Position numbers and translations under genes: made by a program
The notes under the pieces: generated by a model
The model's input: the letters and a program-made list of their open reading frames with translations, nothing else
Databases searched by the model: none
Told to the model about the DNA's origin: nothing
Origin: Treponema sp. UBA3662
GTDB taxonomy: Bacteria; Spirochaetota; Spirochaetia; Treponematales; Treponemataceae
Assembly (NCBI GenBank): GCA_002373205.1
Contig: DFJV01000042.1
Location: 1 to 36,274 of the forward strand
Direction: 5' to 3'
Length of the DNA stretch: 36,274 nucleotides
Shown: in pieces, positions 23,291 to 32,066 of the stretch
Layout: the number at the start of each line of letters is the position of its first letter
Position numbering within the stretch: position 1 is the first letter of the stretch

Positions 23291-23347
23291 GGAGGGGCGC
23301 GCGTAGCGCGTTACCGCAGGGCGGTAATGGAGCCGAAGGCGGAACCC
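23291..23347 (-). repeat. dispersed GC-rich intergenic repeat, partial copy E
   Basis: Read on the minus strand: CGGGGTTCCGCCTTCGGCTC then CATTACCGCCCTGCGGTAAC, matching the GGGGTTCCG...CATT(A/G)CCG core of copies B and C. The rest of the gap up to 23489 is AT-rich with no gene. Confidence 0.45.
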
Positions 23348-23489
23348 CGCAAGCGCCACACACGAAAAATAAGTGGAAGCATAGGAAAAGACGGTTTTCA
23401 AGAGCAAGCGCCGCAAAAAAAAGTCAAGAAAAAAATAACTAACGTTCGTTCATTTTAATAATTTTTTGGATAATTAGAAGTGATAGTAT

Positions 23490-23518
23490 TTGCAATTTGA
23501 AAAATTAGGGTCTATACT
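23490..23518 (+). promoter_or_regulatory. promoter of the GntR/MocR-like gene
   Basis: TTGCAA (23490-23495), a 17-base spacer and TATACT (23513-23518) give a predicted start near 23525, which rules out the longer reading frame that opens with TTG at 23490. Confidence 0.6.
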
Positions 23519-23561
23519 ATATGAAGGAATAAAGTACAGTCGGGAGTTTTTGTTAGACTTT

Positions 23562-25100
23562 ATGAATTTTACACTAGATGTTTCGAGTAAAATTAAATTA
23601 TACTATCAGTTGTATAATCAGATAGCAGAAGGAATTAAATGCGGAAAGATTCCTGCGGGAACCAGACTACCGTCCGTTCGTATGCTATCCGAAGAAGCAA
23701 AAGCCAGCAAAAATACAGTCACAAAAGCATATTCGGAACTAGAAAAAGACGGTTTTATATATTCGGAAAGCAAGCGCGGTTATTTTGTTGCAGAATACAA
23801 GGGCACAAAAAATGAACTTCCGGCTCAGGATGAACAGGAAAAAGAAAGCCAAAGCCGCAAAAAGGAAGACAATTCTATTCCCACGGTGGATTCTATCTTA
23901 AAGCAATATGCACAGAATAATGAATCCGTTGCAAAATCAATAATTATTCCTTCCGAAGAGATTCAAAGCGAAAGCCTTCTAAAAAAGCCTGTAGAAATGT
24001 CTGAACCAAAAGAGGATGCCCCGGTGGCGGCAGAAGAAGCTAAGGTGGAAGAGTCTAAGTCGGAAGCAGATAGAACAGAAATCGCCAGTGCTGGGCAAAA
24101 TACCCTGGAAGCGGCAGTTGCAGAAAATAAGGCGGATGAAAAGCTTTCCTTGCCAGAAGCAACCGATTTAGCAAAAGCTTCTGAAAAAGCTTCTGAAAAA
24201 GATTTAGAAAAAGTGGCGGAAGAAGCTGCGACAAAAAAAGCCGTTCAGGAAGCAGAGTCCAGCGGCTTTGACGGAGAGGCTTTCTTTGAAAAATATCTTT
24301 TTGAATCATACAAAAACATTTTGATGACCGGCAGGCGGAAACTCCTGTATGCAAAAAGCGGCCCATTTGGCGACGAATCATTCAGGAGGGTTCTTGCAGA
24401 CTTTATCTTTAAATTCCACAACATAAAGGCTTCCCCGGAAAACATTATCGTAGGTTCCGGAATGGAAATGCTTTTGTGGAACGTGCTTCAGCTAAAGTGC
24501 ATGAACACGCCGGTTGTTAAATACAGAGGCCTATTGAACCTTGCAAATCAGGCATCGGAGGGGAATTTACAGGGTCTAAAAGCATTTGCGGCGGTTGCAG
24601 AGGACACGGCACAAAGCACCAAGCAAATATTTTTGGACGCAAACATTCCGGTTAGGGAAGTGCCGGTAGACGACCAGGGCATAAGCTTTGACTTTCTGGT
24701 TACGTCGGGAACAACAATCGTCTATGTTACGCCGGGAGACATACCGCTTGGTTCCTTTGAAGACAACAAGCAGCGCAAGCAGGAAATTCTTGACTGGGCA
24801 AAAAAGGTGCCCTACCGCTACATCATTGAATATGACACGGACACTTCAAAAGAGGCAGATTCACTTTACAAACAGGATGATGACAGCGACAAGGTAATCT
24901 ACATCAATTCATTTTCAAACCTTTTGTGCCAGGGAATAAATGCAGCATTCCTTATTCTGCCAAAGGATGTCTGCAACGAGTACAAGCAGCACTACGCAAA
25001 CTTTGACTGTTCACTGTCCTATCTTGACCAGCTTGCCTTAACGGATTTTATTACGAAAGGGCATCTTGAATCCTACTTGAACAGTCTGGAAGATTTGTGA
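23562..25100 (+). CDS. GntR/MocR-like regulator with long linker and degenerate aminotransferase domain
   Basis: The start at ATG 23562 (MNFTLDVSSKIKLYYQLYNQ) fits both the promoter and the usual GntR N-terminus. Length 512 residues. The GntR winged helix spans about 5-78 (GTRLPSVRMLSEEAKASKNT region). An Ala/Glu/Lys-rich low-complexity linker of about 150 residues follows. From about 235 there is a fold-type-I aminotransferase-like domain (GSGMEMLLW, YVTPGDIPLGSF, IIEYDTD, VIYINSFSNLLCQG). In true MocR proteins the PLP lysine lies in (T/S)FSK; here that position reads SFSN, and the DDYDxEFR Arg and TPxHQxPxG motifs are also altered, so PLP chemistry should be lost. Target genes unknown; it precedes the ACP operon. 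Confidence 0.8.
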   Translation: MNFTLDVSSKIKLYYQLYNQIAEGIKCGKIPAGTRLPSVRMLSEEAKASKNTVTKAYSELEKDGFIYSESKRGYFVAEYKGTKNELPAQDEQEKESQSRKKEDNSIPTVDSILKQYAQNNESVAKSIIIPSEEIQSESLLKKPVEMSEPKEDAPVAAEEAKVEESKSEADRTEIASAGQNTLEAAVAENKADEKLSLPEATDLAKASEKASEKDLEKVAEEAATKKAVQEAESSGFDGEAFFEKYLFESYKNILMTGRRKLLYAKSGPFGDESFRRVLADFIFKFHNIKASPENIIVGSGMEMLLWNVLQLKCMNTPVVKYRGLLNLANQASEGNLQGLKAFAAVAEDTAQSTKQIFLDANIPVREVPVDDQGISFDFLVTSGTTIVYVTPGDIPLGSFEDNKQRKQEILDWAKKVPYRYIIEYDTDTSKEADSLYKQDDDSDKVIYINSFSNLLCQGINAAFLILPKDVCNEYKQHYANFDCSLSYLDQLALTDFITKGHLESYLNSLEDL

Positions 25101-25132
25101 ATGGGGATTTTAGGCTATGATTTTTCGTTGGC

Positions 25133-25161
25133 TTGCTAAATTTATATGTATGGGTTAGAAT
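25133..25161 (+). promoter_or_regulatory. promoter of the ACP-CHASE2-cdd operon
   Basis: TTGCTA (25133-25138), a 17-base spacer and TAGAAT (25156-25161), followed by AAAGGAG before the ATG at 25199. Confidence 0.55.
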
Positions 25162-25198
25162 CTAACTAAAAATAACTAAAAACATAAAGGAGATTTTT

Positions 25199-25423
25199 AT
25201 GGACGAATTGCTTCCAATACTTTCAGAACTCAAGCCCGATGTTGACTTTGCAACAGAAACGGGTCTTATAGACAATGCCATCCTTGATTCATTTGACATC
25301 GTACAGCTTGTTCAGCAGCTAAACGATGCATTTGACATAGAAATTGGTGCTGAAAACATTGTTCCGGAAAACTTCAATTCAGCAGAAGCAATCTGGAATA
25401 TGGTACAGAAGCTTCAGGACTAA
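25199..25423 (+). CDS. acyl carrier protein-like protein
   Basis: The protein is 74 residues, acidic and all-helical in pattern. NAILDSFDIVQLVQQLNDAF near residues 26-45 is the phosphopantetheine attachment site; the modified Ser is in DSF where most ACPs have DSL. EIGAENIVPENFNSAEAIW matches helix III-IV of ACP/DltC-type carriers. It carries acyl or aminoacyl groups as a thioester. It does not sit with fatty-acid genes here but in front of a CHASE2 membrane protein whose ATG overlaps its stop (TAATG), so it may be a specialised carrier. AAAGGAG supports the start. Confidence 0.85.
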   Translation: MDELLPILSELKPDVDFATETGLIDNAILDSFDIVQLVQQLNDAFDIEIGAENIVPENFNSAEAIWNMVQKLQD

Positions 25424-26703
25424 TGCCCACCGGGAACAGCGTGATAAAAAAACATATAGTCTGCATCATAACCTTATTCGCATCAGCCCTACTCGTGCTT
25501 ACAGGTATTTTTAATTCCTGCAATTCCGCTTTTTATGACATTGCGCTAAAATTCAAAGACGGATTTTTGCCAAGCGTGGACGGTGGAAAAGGCAAGCAGC
25601 TTGTCCAGATAGACATTAACGAAAATGCGATAGGGCAGTTGCCGCAGGGAATAAATGCCTGGGAAAACCTTGCGCAGATTTTTTCATATTTAAATGAAGA
25701 AAACTCAAGTATTTTGCTTCCGACGTTTTTTGCAGAAAATGCACCGGCAACACCCAAGCGCAAAATCCTTGGGCAAATGCAAATGAGCAGCTGCGTGGTT
25801 CTACCGGCAGAACCTGTTCCAAACGAAGTTATTCCCTATCTTAGCCAAGACATTTCTTTAGCCCAAAAAAAGGCTATAGAAAAACATTTGTGCTACCCGC
25901 GTGTTCTTAACGGACAAAAAATTGCAAAAGCAGAACGCCTTGTTATTCCTTCTGATGAATTCAACCGCTTTGCAAGCACGATTGCATTTGTTTGCACACC
26001 GCAGGATACGGACAAAGACGGTGTGCTTCGACGCATGAATGTTTTTTATGCCTACAGCGACGGCTACATTCCAAGCTTTGCTTTTGCGGCCGCATCAAAA
26101 ATCCTTGGCATAAAACAGGACTCCATCGTACTTGACTGCGGAAACAAGCTGACTTTTTCTTGCGAGGACGGAAGCGAATACAAAATTCCTGTTGACGGCG
26201 AGGGAAGAATCCTTGTTCCCTACACTTCAAAAGAGCTTTTTCCCAAAATTAATTTTGAATATTTCTCGCAGGCATTTTCGGACGCAGACCTTTCCTACCA
26301 AATAAATTCCCTTTTAAAAGGCAAAACGGCTGTTGTAACAGATTCCACTTTTGAACGCTCCCGTGGCGCACAGAACTTTTTTCTTTCCCCGCTAGGAAGC
26401 ACAATTACGGAAAACACTGCCGAGCTTTGCCTCTTGAACGCTTTCCTGGAAAATTCATTCTTTGGCATATATCCTGTCTACGCTAAATATGCAATTCTAT
26501 TTTTTACGGTGTGCATAATATTTTTTGCCTCCCTTTCGCGAAGGAAACTTACATTCTTTTTAGCCTGCATATTTTTAGTCATTTTAATAGCGGCGGCGGA
26601 ACTCTTTGTTTTTGTCTACATGAATATTGCCCCTTGGATAGCAGGCCCAATACCTGTTATTCTTGCCGGATTTATCTTTGAACTAATCAGGAGAAGTTTA
26701 TGA
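25423..26703 (+). CDS. CHASE2-domain membrane protein
   Basis: The protein is 426 residues from the ATG overlapping the ACP stop; a GTG at 25441 with GGGA before it is an alternative. One N-terminal helix (about 10-28) is followed by a large extracytoplasmic domain of about 320 residues with CHASE2 features: AFYDIALKFKD, LVQIDINENAIGQLPQGINAW (VxIDexSl-like), DTDKDGVLRRM (DxDGvvRr), and GKTAVVTDSTF, ending before the membrane segments. Two or three C-terminal helices (about 345-420) close it. CHASE2 sensors usually feed a cyclase, kinase or GGDEF domain; here nothing follows the last helix, so the output module is absent. Its stop overlaps the cdd start (ATGA). Confidence 0.8.
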   Translation: MPTGNSVIKKHIVCIITLFASALLVLTGIFNSCNSAFYDIALKFKDGFLPSVDGGKGKQLVQIDINENAIGQLPQGINAWENLAQIFSYLNEENSSILLPTFFAENAPATPKRKILGQMQMSSCVVLPAEPVPNEVIPYLSQDISLAQKKAIEKHLCYPRVLNGQKIAKAERLVIPSDEFNRFASTIAFVCTPQDTDKDGVLRRMNVFYAYSDGYIPSFAFAAASKILGIKQDSIVLDCGNKLTFSCEDGSEYKIPVDGEGRILVPYTSKELFPKINFEYFSQAFSDADLSYQINSLLKGKTAVVTDSTFERSRGAQNFFLSPLGSTITENTAELCLLNAFLENSFFGIYPVYAKYAILFFTVCIIFFASLSRRKLTFFLACIFLVILIAAAELFVFVYMNIAPWIAGPIPVILAGFIFELIRRSL

Positions 26704-27164
26704 TTGATGATTCGCAGATTTACCAAATGATTCAAACTGCACTAAAGATGAGGGAGCGCTCATACTGCCCTTATTCTCATTATGCGGTTGGAACAGCATT
26801 GCTTACCAAGGACGGACAGATTTTTGGGGGATGCAACATCGAAAACATTGCCTTTGGACCAAGCAACTGCGCGGAACGCACTTCCTTTTTTAAGGCTATA
26901 AGCGACGGCCACAAGGAATTTGTTGGCATTGCTATTGCAGGCGGACCTGCGGGAAAGGAACCGCTTGAATATTGCACGCCATGCGGTGTTTGCCGCCAAG
27001 TTATGGCAGAATTTTGCCACGAAGATTTTTCTATTATAATGGCAAAAACAGACAGCGACTATAAAATCAAGACTCTGGGTGAACTGCTGCCAGACAGTTT
27101 TTCTCCGCATGGACAAGTTGGTGTTCAAAGCCAAGAAGAGTCCGAAGAAAAAGAAGAAGAATAA
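26700..27164 (+). CDS. cdd: cytidine deaminase
   Basis: The protein is 154 residues. Zinc ligands and catalytic residues are visible: NCAERTSFFKAIS (Cys57, Glu59) and CTPCGVCRQVMAEF (Cys95, Cys98); SYCPYSHYAVGTAL and GCNIENIAFG match the substrate-binding segments of the homotetrameric CDA type. It deaminates cytidine and deoxycytidine in pyrimidine salvage. The C-terminus carries an acidic tail (SQEESEEKEEE) not needed in the family. It is coupled to the CHASE2 gene through an ATGA overlap and is followed by a terminator. Confidence 0.95.
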   Translation: MIDDSQIYQMIQTALKMRERSYCPYSHYAVGTALLTKDGQIFGGCNIENIAFGPSNCAERTSFFKAISDGHKEFVGIAIAGGPAGKEPLEYCTPCGVCRQVMAEFCHEDFSIIMAKTDSDYKIKTLGELLPDSFSPHGQVGVQSQEESEEKEEE

Positions 27165-27172
27165 CAAAAAAA

Positions 27173-27213
27173 AGACTTGTCCCAAAAGAAAATCTCTCTT
27201 TTTGGACAAGTCT
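27173..27213. terminator. bidirectional rho-independent terminator
   Basis: AGACTTGTCC (27173-27182) and GGACAAGTCT (27204-27213) form a perfect 10-base stem, flanked by an A-run on the left and a T-run on the right. It lies between the convergent cdd and GH18 genes and can serve both. Confidence 0.88.
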
Positions 27214-27232
27214 AATTTTTATCCCAATAATT

Positions 27233-28363
27233 TTAGTTTAGGCCAAGCCAAGGCCAGAAGTCCGGGTCTTCCTGACCGATTCTCCAGAAGCCTATGCGGG
27301 TAACGCCTTTTTCCTGGTACATGCGGGCCCTCTTAACAAGCGAATAGGTGTCGTCAAAGTAGCCTGTTACGTGAACAGTTGCGTCAAATTCAAAATGAGG
27401 AATTCCGTTTGCTGAATCGCGGTCTATGTTTGTAATGTTTTTTTCTCCAAGAATGCGGTTAACGCTCTTAAAAATCCAAGCCTTACTGTAGGAAGTGTCC
27501 TGCCAGCTGCGTCCGTAGAAGGGAAGCCCCATAATCAGTTTTTTGTTGGGAAGGGTCTTTACGCAGTAGTCTGCAACGCGGCTACACCATTCAATACTTG
27601 CAACAGGGCCGGGTTTGCTTGTTGACCAGTGTTCATCATAGGCCATAACAAGGATGCGGTCTACGAGGGGCTCTATTTCCTTGTAGGGATAAATGTCGTC
27701 TACAATGTCCTTTGTGCGGGCTGCAAGGGCAACCGTAAGCCATTTTTCCTGACCGATTCTTTTTCTTATGTCTTTAAGGAAGGTCTGGTAGTGCTTTCTG
27801 TCGCGGTAGGGAACGTTCTCAAAGTCAATCTGAATTCCGTCGTAATCCTTTGCGGCGGTTTCTATTACATTCAAGAGCCTGTTGCGGCAACCAAAATCTG
27901 GGTTCAAGACCATGTGGGTAAGCGCACGTCCCCAAGAAGTAAAGACAAGGTGCTTTCTTCCCTTAAAATTCTTTATCTTCTTGATGTCGGGAATTGCAGA
28001 TGCCTCACCGTAGCTGTTTATGTCAACGCTAAAATAGCAAAGGTCTGTGAGCGGCATTGTTGCGGGGTCAAACTTCTGCTCTTCATCCTGCATAACATAG
28101 CCCCAAACCTCGTGGAATTTTACGGGACTTCCACCGGGACTTTCCTTTACATAAGAGCTCTTTATCTTTGGATTTTGAATTACTGTAATGGGAACAACTT
28201 CCGGCTTCTTTTCACCAGACTGGGGCTCTGAACCAGGGATGTTAACATTCGCGTTTACTTCCGGCTGAGCTTTCTCCTTTTTTCCGCCTGCAAAAACAGA
28301 AGAAACCATAATCAGGAAAATTGCAGAAAAAGAAAACGCTGCAAAAACAAGTCGCTTTTTCAA
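27233..28363 (-). CDS. secreted glycoside hydrolase family 18 protein
   Basis: The protein is 376 residues. The N-terminus has a signal peptide (KKR, then a hydrophobic core to about 25, likely cleaved after SVFA). A low-complexity spacer (Gly/Lys/Pro, about 26-60) precedes a GH18 barrel from about 75. Key motif: YDGIQIDFENV near 190-200, the DxxDxDxE equivalent with the catalytic Glu present but Gln at the second acidic position. ILVMAYDEHWSTSKPGPVAS (about 236-255) and LIMGLPFYGRSW also fit the SleL/YaaH-like branch. The likely target is peptidoglycan or another GlcNAc polymer at the cell surface or in the periplasm. AAAGGAG precedes the ATG. Confidence 0.85.
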   Translation of the reverse strand: MKKRLVFAAFSFSAIFLIMVSSVFAGGKKEKAQPEVNANVNIPGSEPQSGEKKPEVVPITVIQNPKIKSSYVKESPGGSPVKFHEVWGYVMQDEEQKFDPATMPLTDLCYFSVDINSYGEASAIPDIKKIKNFKGRKHLVFTSWGRALTHMVLNPDFGCRNRLLNVIETAAKDYDGIQIDFENVPYRDRKHYQTFLKDIRKRIGQEKWLTVALAARTKDIVDDIYPYKEIEPLVDRILVMAYDEHWSTSKPGPVASIEWCSRVADYCVKTLPNKKLIMGLPFYGRSWQDTSYSKAWIFKSVNRILGEKNITNIDRDSANGIPHFEFDATVHVTGYFDDTYSLVKRARMYQEKGVTRIGFWRIGQEDPDFWPWLGLN

Positions 28364-28380
28364 AATAGAACTCCTTTTTT

Positions 28381-28398
28381 TGGCTTAGCGATAAGCCA
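28381..28398 (-). other. short perfect hairpin between ftsK and the GH18 gene
   Basis: TGGCTTA-GCGA-TAAGCCA is a 7-base perfect stem. On the minus strand it lies after the ftsK stop and just before the GH18 ribosome-binding site, but no T-run follows, so it may be a weak terminator or an mRNA stabiliser. Confidence 0.4.
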
Positions 28399-28440
28399 CG
28401 TTTATTTTATCATTCACTTTTTTAAAACCACAATCAAATC

Positions 28441-31400
28441 TTACGGAATGTGAATTACTTCACGGGGCTTGCTGCCGTTTGCAGGTCCAACAATTCCTCT
28501 CTCTTCCATCTGCTCAACAAGACGGGCGGCTCTGTTGTAGCCAATTTTTAGTCTGCGCTGAATGTAGCTTGCACTGGCTTTTCCAGCCTGAACAACTATG
28601 TCCAAAGCCTTTTCGTAAAGAGGATCTTCACCCTCTTCGCCAAACAGAGACATCTGTCCGTCATCCTCATCGTCGTCATCAACAAAGATTTCGTCGTCTA
28701 TGTATTCGGGCTCTCCCCATTCCTTTACGGCTCCAACAACATTTTCAACTTCCTGGTCGCTAACAAAAGTTCCCTGAATGCGCTTGGGGAAGGGGTCAGT
28801 TGCACTGGCATAGAGCATGTCTCCCTTGCCAAGAAGCTTTTCTGCGCCAACCTGGTCTATGATAATGCGGCTGTCTGTTTTGCTTGCAACCATGAATGCA
28901 ATTCTGCTTGGTATGTTTGCCTTGATAAGCCCCGTAATTACATCGATTGAAGGACGCTGGGTAGCAAGAACAAGGTGGATTCCAACGGCACGGCTCATTG
29001 CGGCAAGACGGGCAATTACTGCTTCCAGCTGCTTGCCTGTTGTGGCCATCAAGTCGGCAAATTCATCAATGACGACAATAAGATAAGGAAGCTTTTCCGT
29101 AGCAATGTGCCTTTCCGCAATTTTCTTGTTGTAGGTGGAAATATCACGCACTTCCATGCCGTTCAATAGTTCGTAGCGGCGTTCCATTTCGCAAAGACAA
29201 TACTGGAGAGCCTGCAAAGCCTTCTTTGGTTCAGTAATTACAGGAGTCAGCAAATGCGGTATGTCGTTGTAAAGCTTTAGCTCTACGATTTTTGGGTCAA
29301 TGAGAATCATCTTTACGTCATTTGGCCCGCGTTTGTAAAGCATGGAAAGAATCATGCTGTTTACACAAACAGATTTTCCAGCCCCCGTTGAACCCGCAAT
29401 AAGAAGGTGGGGTGTTTTTACAAGGTCTATTATCTGGGTTTCTCCCTGAATGTCCTTGCCAAGGATTACAGGCACGGCCATCTTTTTCCATTCGGGACGG
29501 TCCTGTTCTATACATTCGCGGAAGGAAACGATTGACCTTTCCTTGTTAGGAACTTCTATGCCAACCGCACGCTTTCCTGGAATTGGGGCAACAATACGCA
29601 CTGAACTTGCAGCAAGGCGCAATGCAATGTTGTCCTGCAGCGCAACAATCTTGCTAAGCTTTACGCCTGGAGCTGGAAGCATTTCAAACATGGTAACAAC
29701 CGGGCCCTTACGGATTCCCGTTACCTCTGCCTTTATCTTGAATTCATCAAGGGTGCCTTCAAGATTGCGTGCTGCGGCCTGGGTCTCTTCGTCTATAATC
29801 CAATAGGGATTGTCCGCATAGGCAGTAAGCAAATCCGTGGGAATAAGGTAGGGACCTGCCTTGTGCCTTTTTGGCTGGGGAATGCTTATTGGGCGGCTGC
29901 CGTATTCATCGGTAACAATGGCACGGTCGGTGGGAAGGCTGCTGTTTGCAAAAACAGGGTTCTCTTTTGCTTCATCTTCTTCTACAAAAGTCTCCCTGTC
30001 TGCATCATCTTCTATGTCTTCTAGGGAATCGTCACCGTATTCATCTTCATCGGAAAGATCATCTTCGTCTTCATCATCCTGATTCTGGTCAAAGTATTCA
30101 GAATCCTGGGAAGCATCGAACATCTTGTCCAAATCTTCAATGTCGCTTTCGTTTTCCGCGGAATCTATCTCTGCAGCAAGGTTACGGCGGTTGTTTTTTG
30201 CAATAGATGAATCTTCTGCTTCTGCAAATCCGCTGCTTGTACTTGAAAGTTCGGATTCCTCTTCCTCATCGGGCTGACCATCTTCATCCGTAACGATTCC
30301 GTCTTCTTCCACCTGTGCCCTTACGTCATCGTCCATCTTGGCAAAGACATCGTCCAGTGCAGAAAGCAGGGCACGGCCTTTGCGCGAAGGGGTAAGGTTG
30401 TGAACAACATCCTGTGTCTGGTGGGGCTGGGGAACTATCTCTTCCTCGTCCCGGGCTTCTTTTATGAATGTGCCTTTCTTTTCAAGGGAAGGGTCAAATT
30501 CAAAGAAGGTGCTTTCATCTTTTGCCGCTTCTTCGGAACTTGCGCCAACGCTTTCATCTTTTGCCTCTTCTTCGGAACCTGTACCAACGACTTCCTCTTC
30601 ATCCTGCCCATTCTGCTCCTGTCCGTCAGTTTCTGCAAGTTCTGCCAAAAGGTCATCTTCGTCATCAAAGCCTGTTTCATCTGCAGAGGCTTCTTCGGCT
30701 GCCTTGCCTGCAATTGGCTCATCCTCCCCCAGCTTGTCAACAGATTCTTCTATAGAAAGGGGGATGCCTGCATCATCAGATACAATTACGCGCTTAACAA
30801 AAACCTTTTCCGGTTTGCCGCCGTCCTTTGAGGGGGTATAAAAATCTCCGTCCTTTTCAATGTCTTCTTTTTTGGCAGAAGCAGTTTGATTTTCCTGTTC
30901 AGCAGGCTGGCTGTTCTGGCTAACGGTCTGGGCATTCTGGTCTACAGTCTCTGCAAATGCCTCAACAGTCTGGGCGGCAGCGGCATCATCAACGCGGATT
31001 ACCTTTGCCCCTGTCTCTTCTTCGGGATATTCAAAATCGTCTGGATTAATGTCATCCGGGTCTACAGAATCGGCATCATCGTATTCATAGCTGTCTGCAA
31101 CATCAATGTCGTCGTCAAATTCAGTTACTTCTTCGCTTTCATCGCCGACTACAGTGGCATCTTCCTTCTTTTTCCTGGTACCAAAAAAATCATCCAGGTC
31201 AACGTCTTCATCAGAGGCATGGCGGGCAGCTTCCTGGTGCTTGCTTCTGTCTTCCAGGCGGGCAATATTGCGTATCTTGTTGGCGGAATTCCTTATGAAT
31301 TCATCAACTGAAGCCCTCTGCGAACCCTTTCCATAGGAACTAGGGGCTACAGAGGGATCTTCAAACTGGTCGTCAAGTTCAATCTGGTCATACTCAGCCT

Positions 31401-31950
31401 CCTTCTGGCCCTGGTCAACCGACGGCTGGCCGGTATAGGCATGGGCTTCCTTTGTCTGGGCATAGGCCTTGTACTTTTTATGGTTCTTGGCATATTTTGC
31501 TTCCAAAAGACTTGCAAAGACCAGGGTAACCAGATATTCGGCAATGACCATAAAAGATGCAAAGGCTGTAATACCAACAACCGCTACAACCGCAAAAGCC
31601 CCGCTGTAGTTTTCAACAACGGAGCGAATCCACTTTTCGGCACCAACAATCGTAAAAAATGGGACAAAACTTACCAAAAGGCACATTGCCCGCTGAACAG
31701 ACCATCTGTAGTCAAGACAAAATGCCCCGGAAACAAAAAAGAAGACCGGTATAAGCAGGGAAGAAAGACCAAATGCCCCTACTACAACATGCCCCAGGGC
31801 AGACAAAAAGCCCTGCTGCTCAGGAGAAAGCGTTCCGTAATCAAAAAATGCCAGGAGTATACCTATAGAAAACAATGCTGCCACTAAAAAAAGCGCAAAA
31901 GCCGCCAAAATAGAAGCAGTTTTTTCCTTATTTAAAAACTTATAGACCAT
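28441..31950 (-). CDS. ftsK: DNA translocase FtsK/SpoIIIE
   Basis: The protein is 1,169 residues, longer than most FtsK proteins of this type. Four membrane helices occupy about 10-165. A linker of about 500 residues, extremely rich in Asp/Glu with a Gln/Ala/Thr patch, runs to about 690. The motor shows LLIAGSTGAGKSVCVNSMI (Walker A, about 850-868), LIVVIDEFADLM (Walker B, about 958-969) and LATQRPSIDVITGLIKANIP. The gamma winged helix at about 1,110-1,165 (GKASASYIQRRLKIGYNRAA) recognises polar DNA motifs. It pumps DNA through the division septum and activates dimer resolution. Part of the linker shows a recent tandem duplication. Confidence 0.95.
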   Translation of the reverse strand: MVYKFLNKEKTASILAAFALFLVAALFSIGILLAFFDYGTLSPEQQGFLSALGHVVVGAFGLSSLLIPVFFFVSGAFCLDYRWSVQRAMCLLVSFVPFFTIVGAEKWIRSVVENYSGAFAVVAVVGITAFASFMVIAEYLVTLVFASLLEAKYAKNHKKYKAYAQTKEAHAYTGQPSVDQGQKEAEYDQIELDDQFEDPSVAPSSYGKGSQRASVDEFIRNSANKIRNIARLEDRSKHQEAARHASDEDVDLDDFFGTRKKKEDATVVGDESEEVTEFDDDIDVADSYEYDDADSVDPDDINPDDFEYPEEETGAKVIRVDDAAAAQTVEAFAETVDQNAQTVSQNSQPAEQENQTASAKKEDIEKDGDFYTPSKDGGKPEKVFVKRVIVSDDAGIPLSIEESVDKLGEDEPIAGKAAEEASADETGFDDEDDLLAELAETDGQEQNGQDEEEVVGTGSEEEAKDESVGASSEEAAKDESTFFEFDPSLEKKGTFIKEARDEEEIVPQPHQTQDVVHNLTPSRKGRALLSALDDVFAKMDDDVRAQVEEDGIVTDEDGQPDEEEESELSSTSSGFAEAEDSSIAKNNRRNLAAEIDSAENESDIEDLDKMFDASQDSEYFDQNQDDEDEDDLSDEDEYGDDSLEDIEDDADRETFVEEDEAKENPVFANSSLPTDRAIVTDEYGSRPISIPQPKRHKAGPYLIPTDLLTAYADNPYWIIDEETQAAARNLEGTLDEFKIKAEVTGIRKGPVVTMFEMLPAPGVKLSKIVALQDNIALRLAASSVRIVAPIPGKRAVGIEVPNKERSIVSFRECIEQDRPEWKKMAVPVILGKDIQGETQIIDLVKTPHLLIAGSTGAGKSVCVNSMILSMLYKRGPNDVKMILIDPKIVELKLYNDIPHLLTPVITEPKKALQALQYCLCEMERRYELLNGMEVRDISTYNKKIAERHIATEKLPYLIVVIDEFADLMATTGKQLEAVIARLAAMSRAVGIHLVLATQRPSIDVITGLIKANIPSRIAFMVASKTDSRIIIDQVGAEKLLGKGDMLYASATDPFPKRIQGTFVSDQEVENVVGAVKEWGEPEYIDDEIFVDDDDEDDGQMSLFGEEGEDPLYEKALDIVVQAGKASASYIQRRLKIGYNRAARLVEQMEERGIVGPANGSKPREVIHIP
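30511..30588 (-). repeat. 39-bp tandem duplication inside the ftsK linker
   Basis: Bases 30511-30549 and 30550-30588 are near-identical 39-mers (differences at few positions) encoding two 13-residue acidic units of the type GxxSEEExAKDES. It is in frame, so it only lengthens the linker. Confidence 0.85.
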
Positions 31951-32066
31951 TTACCCACCCAATTCATTTTATTATCGGATTTTTTTTTCAACAGTTAATT
32001 CCTAAAATCTCTATTTTTTTGTGTTTTGGGGCTGCATAAAAGCTTCCAGCGTCGGCAAAATCATCA

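Noticed and set aside
30400..31311. Long plus-strand open frames over ftsK
   Set aside because: They are produced by the biased acidic linker codons on the minus strand; they are Ser/His/Leu-rich repeats without start signals.
31951..32066. Strong ftsK promoter
   Set aside because: Only weak combinations such as TTAACT with TAATAA at 18-base spacing are visible, not enough for a call.
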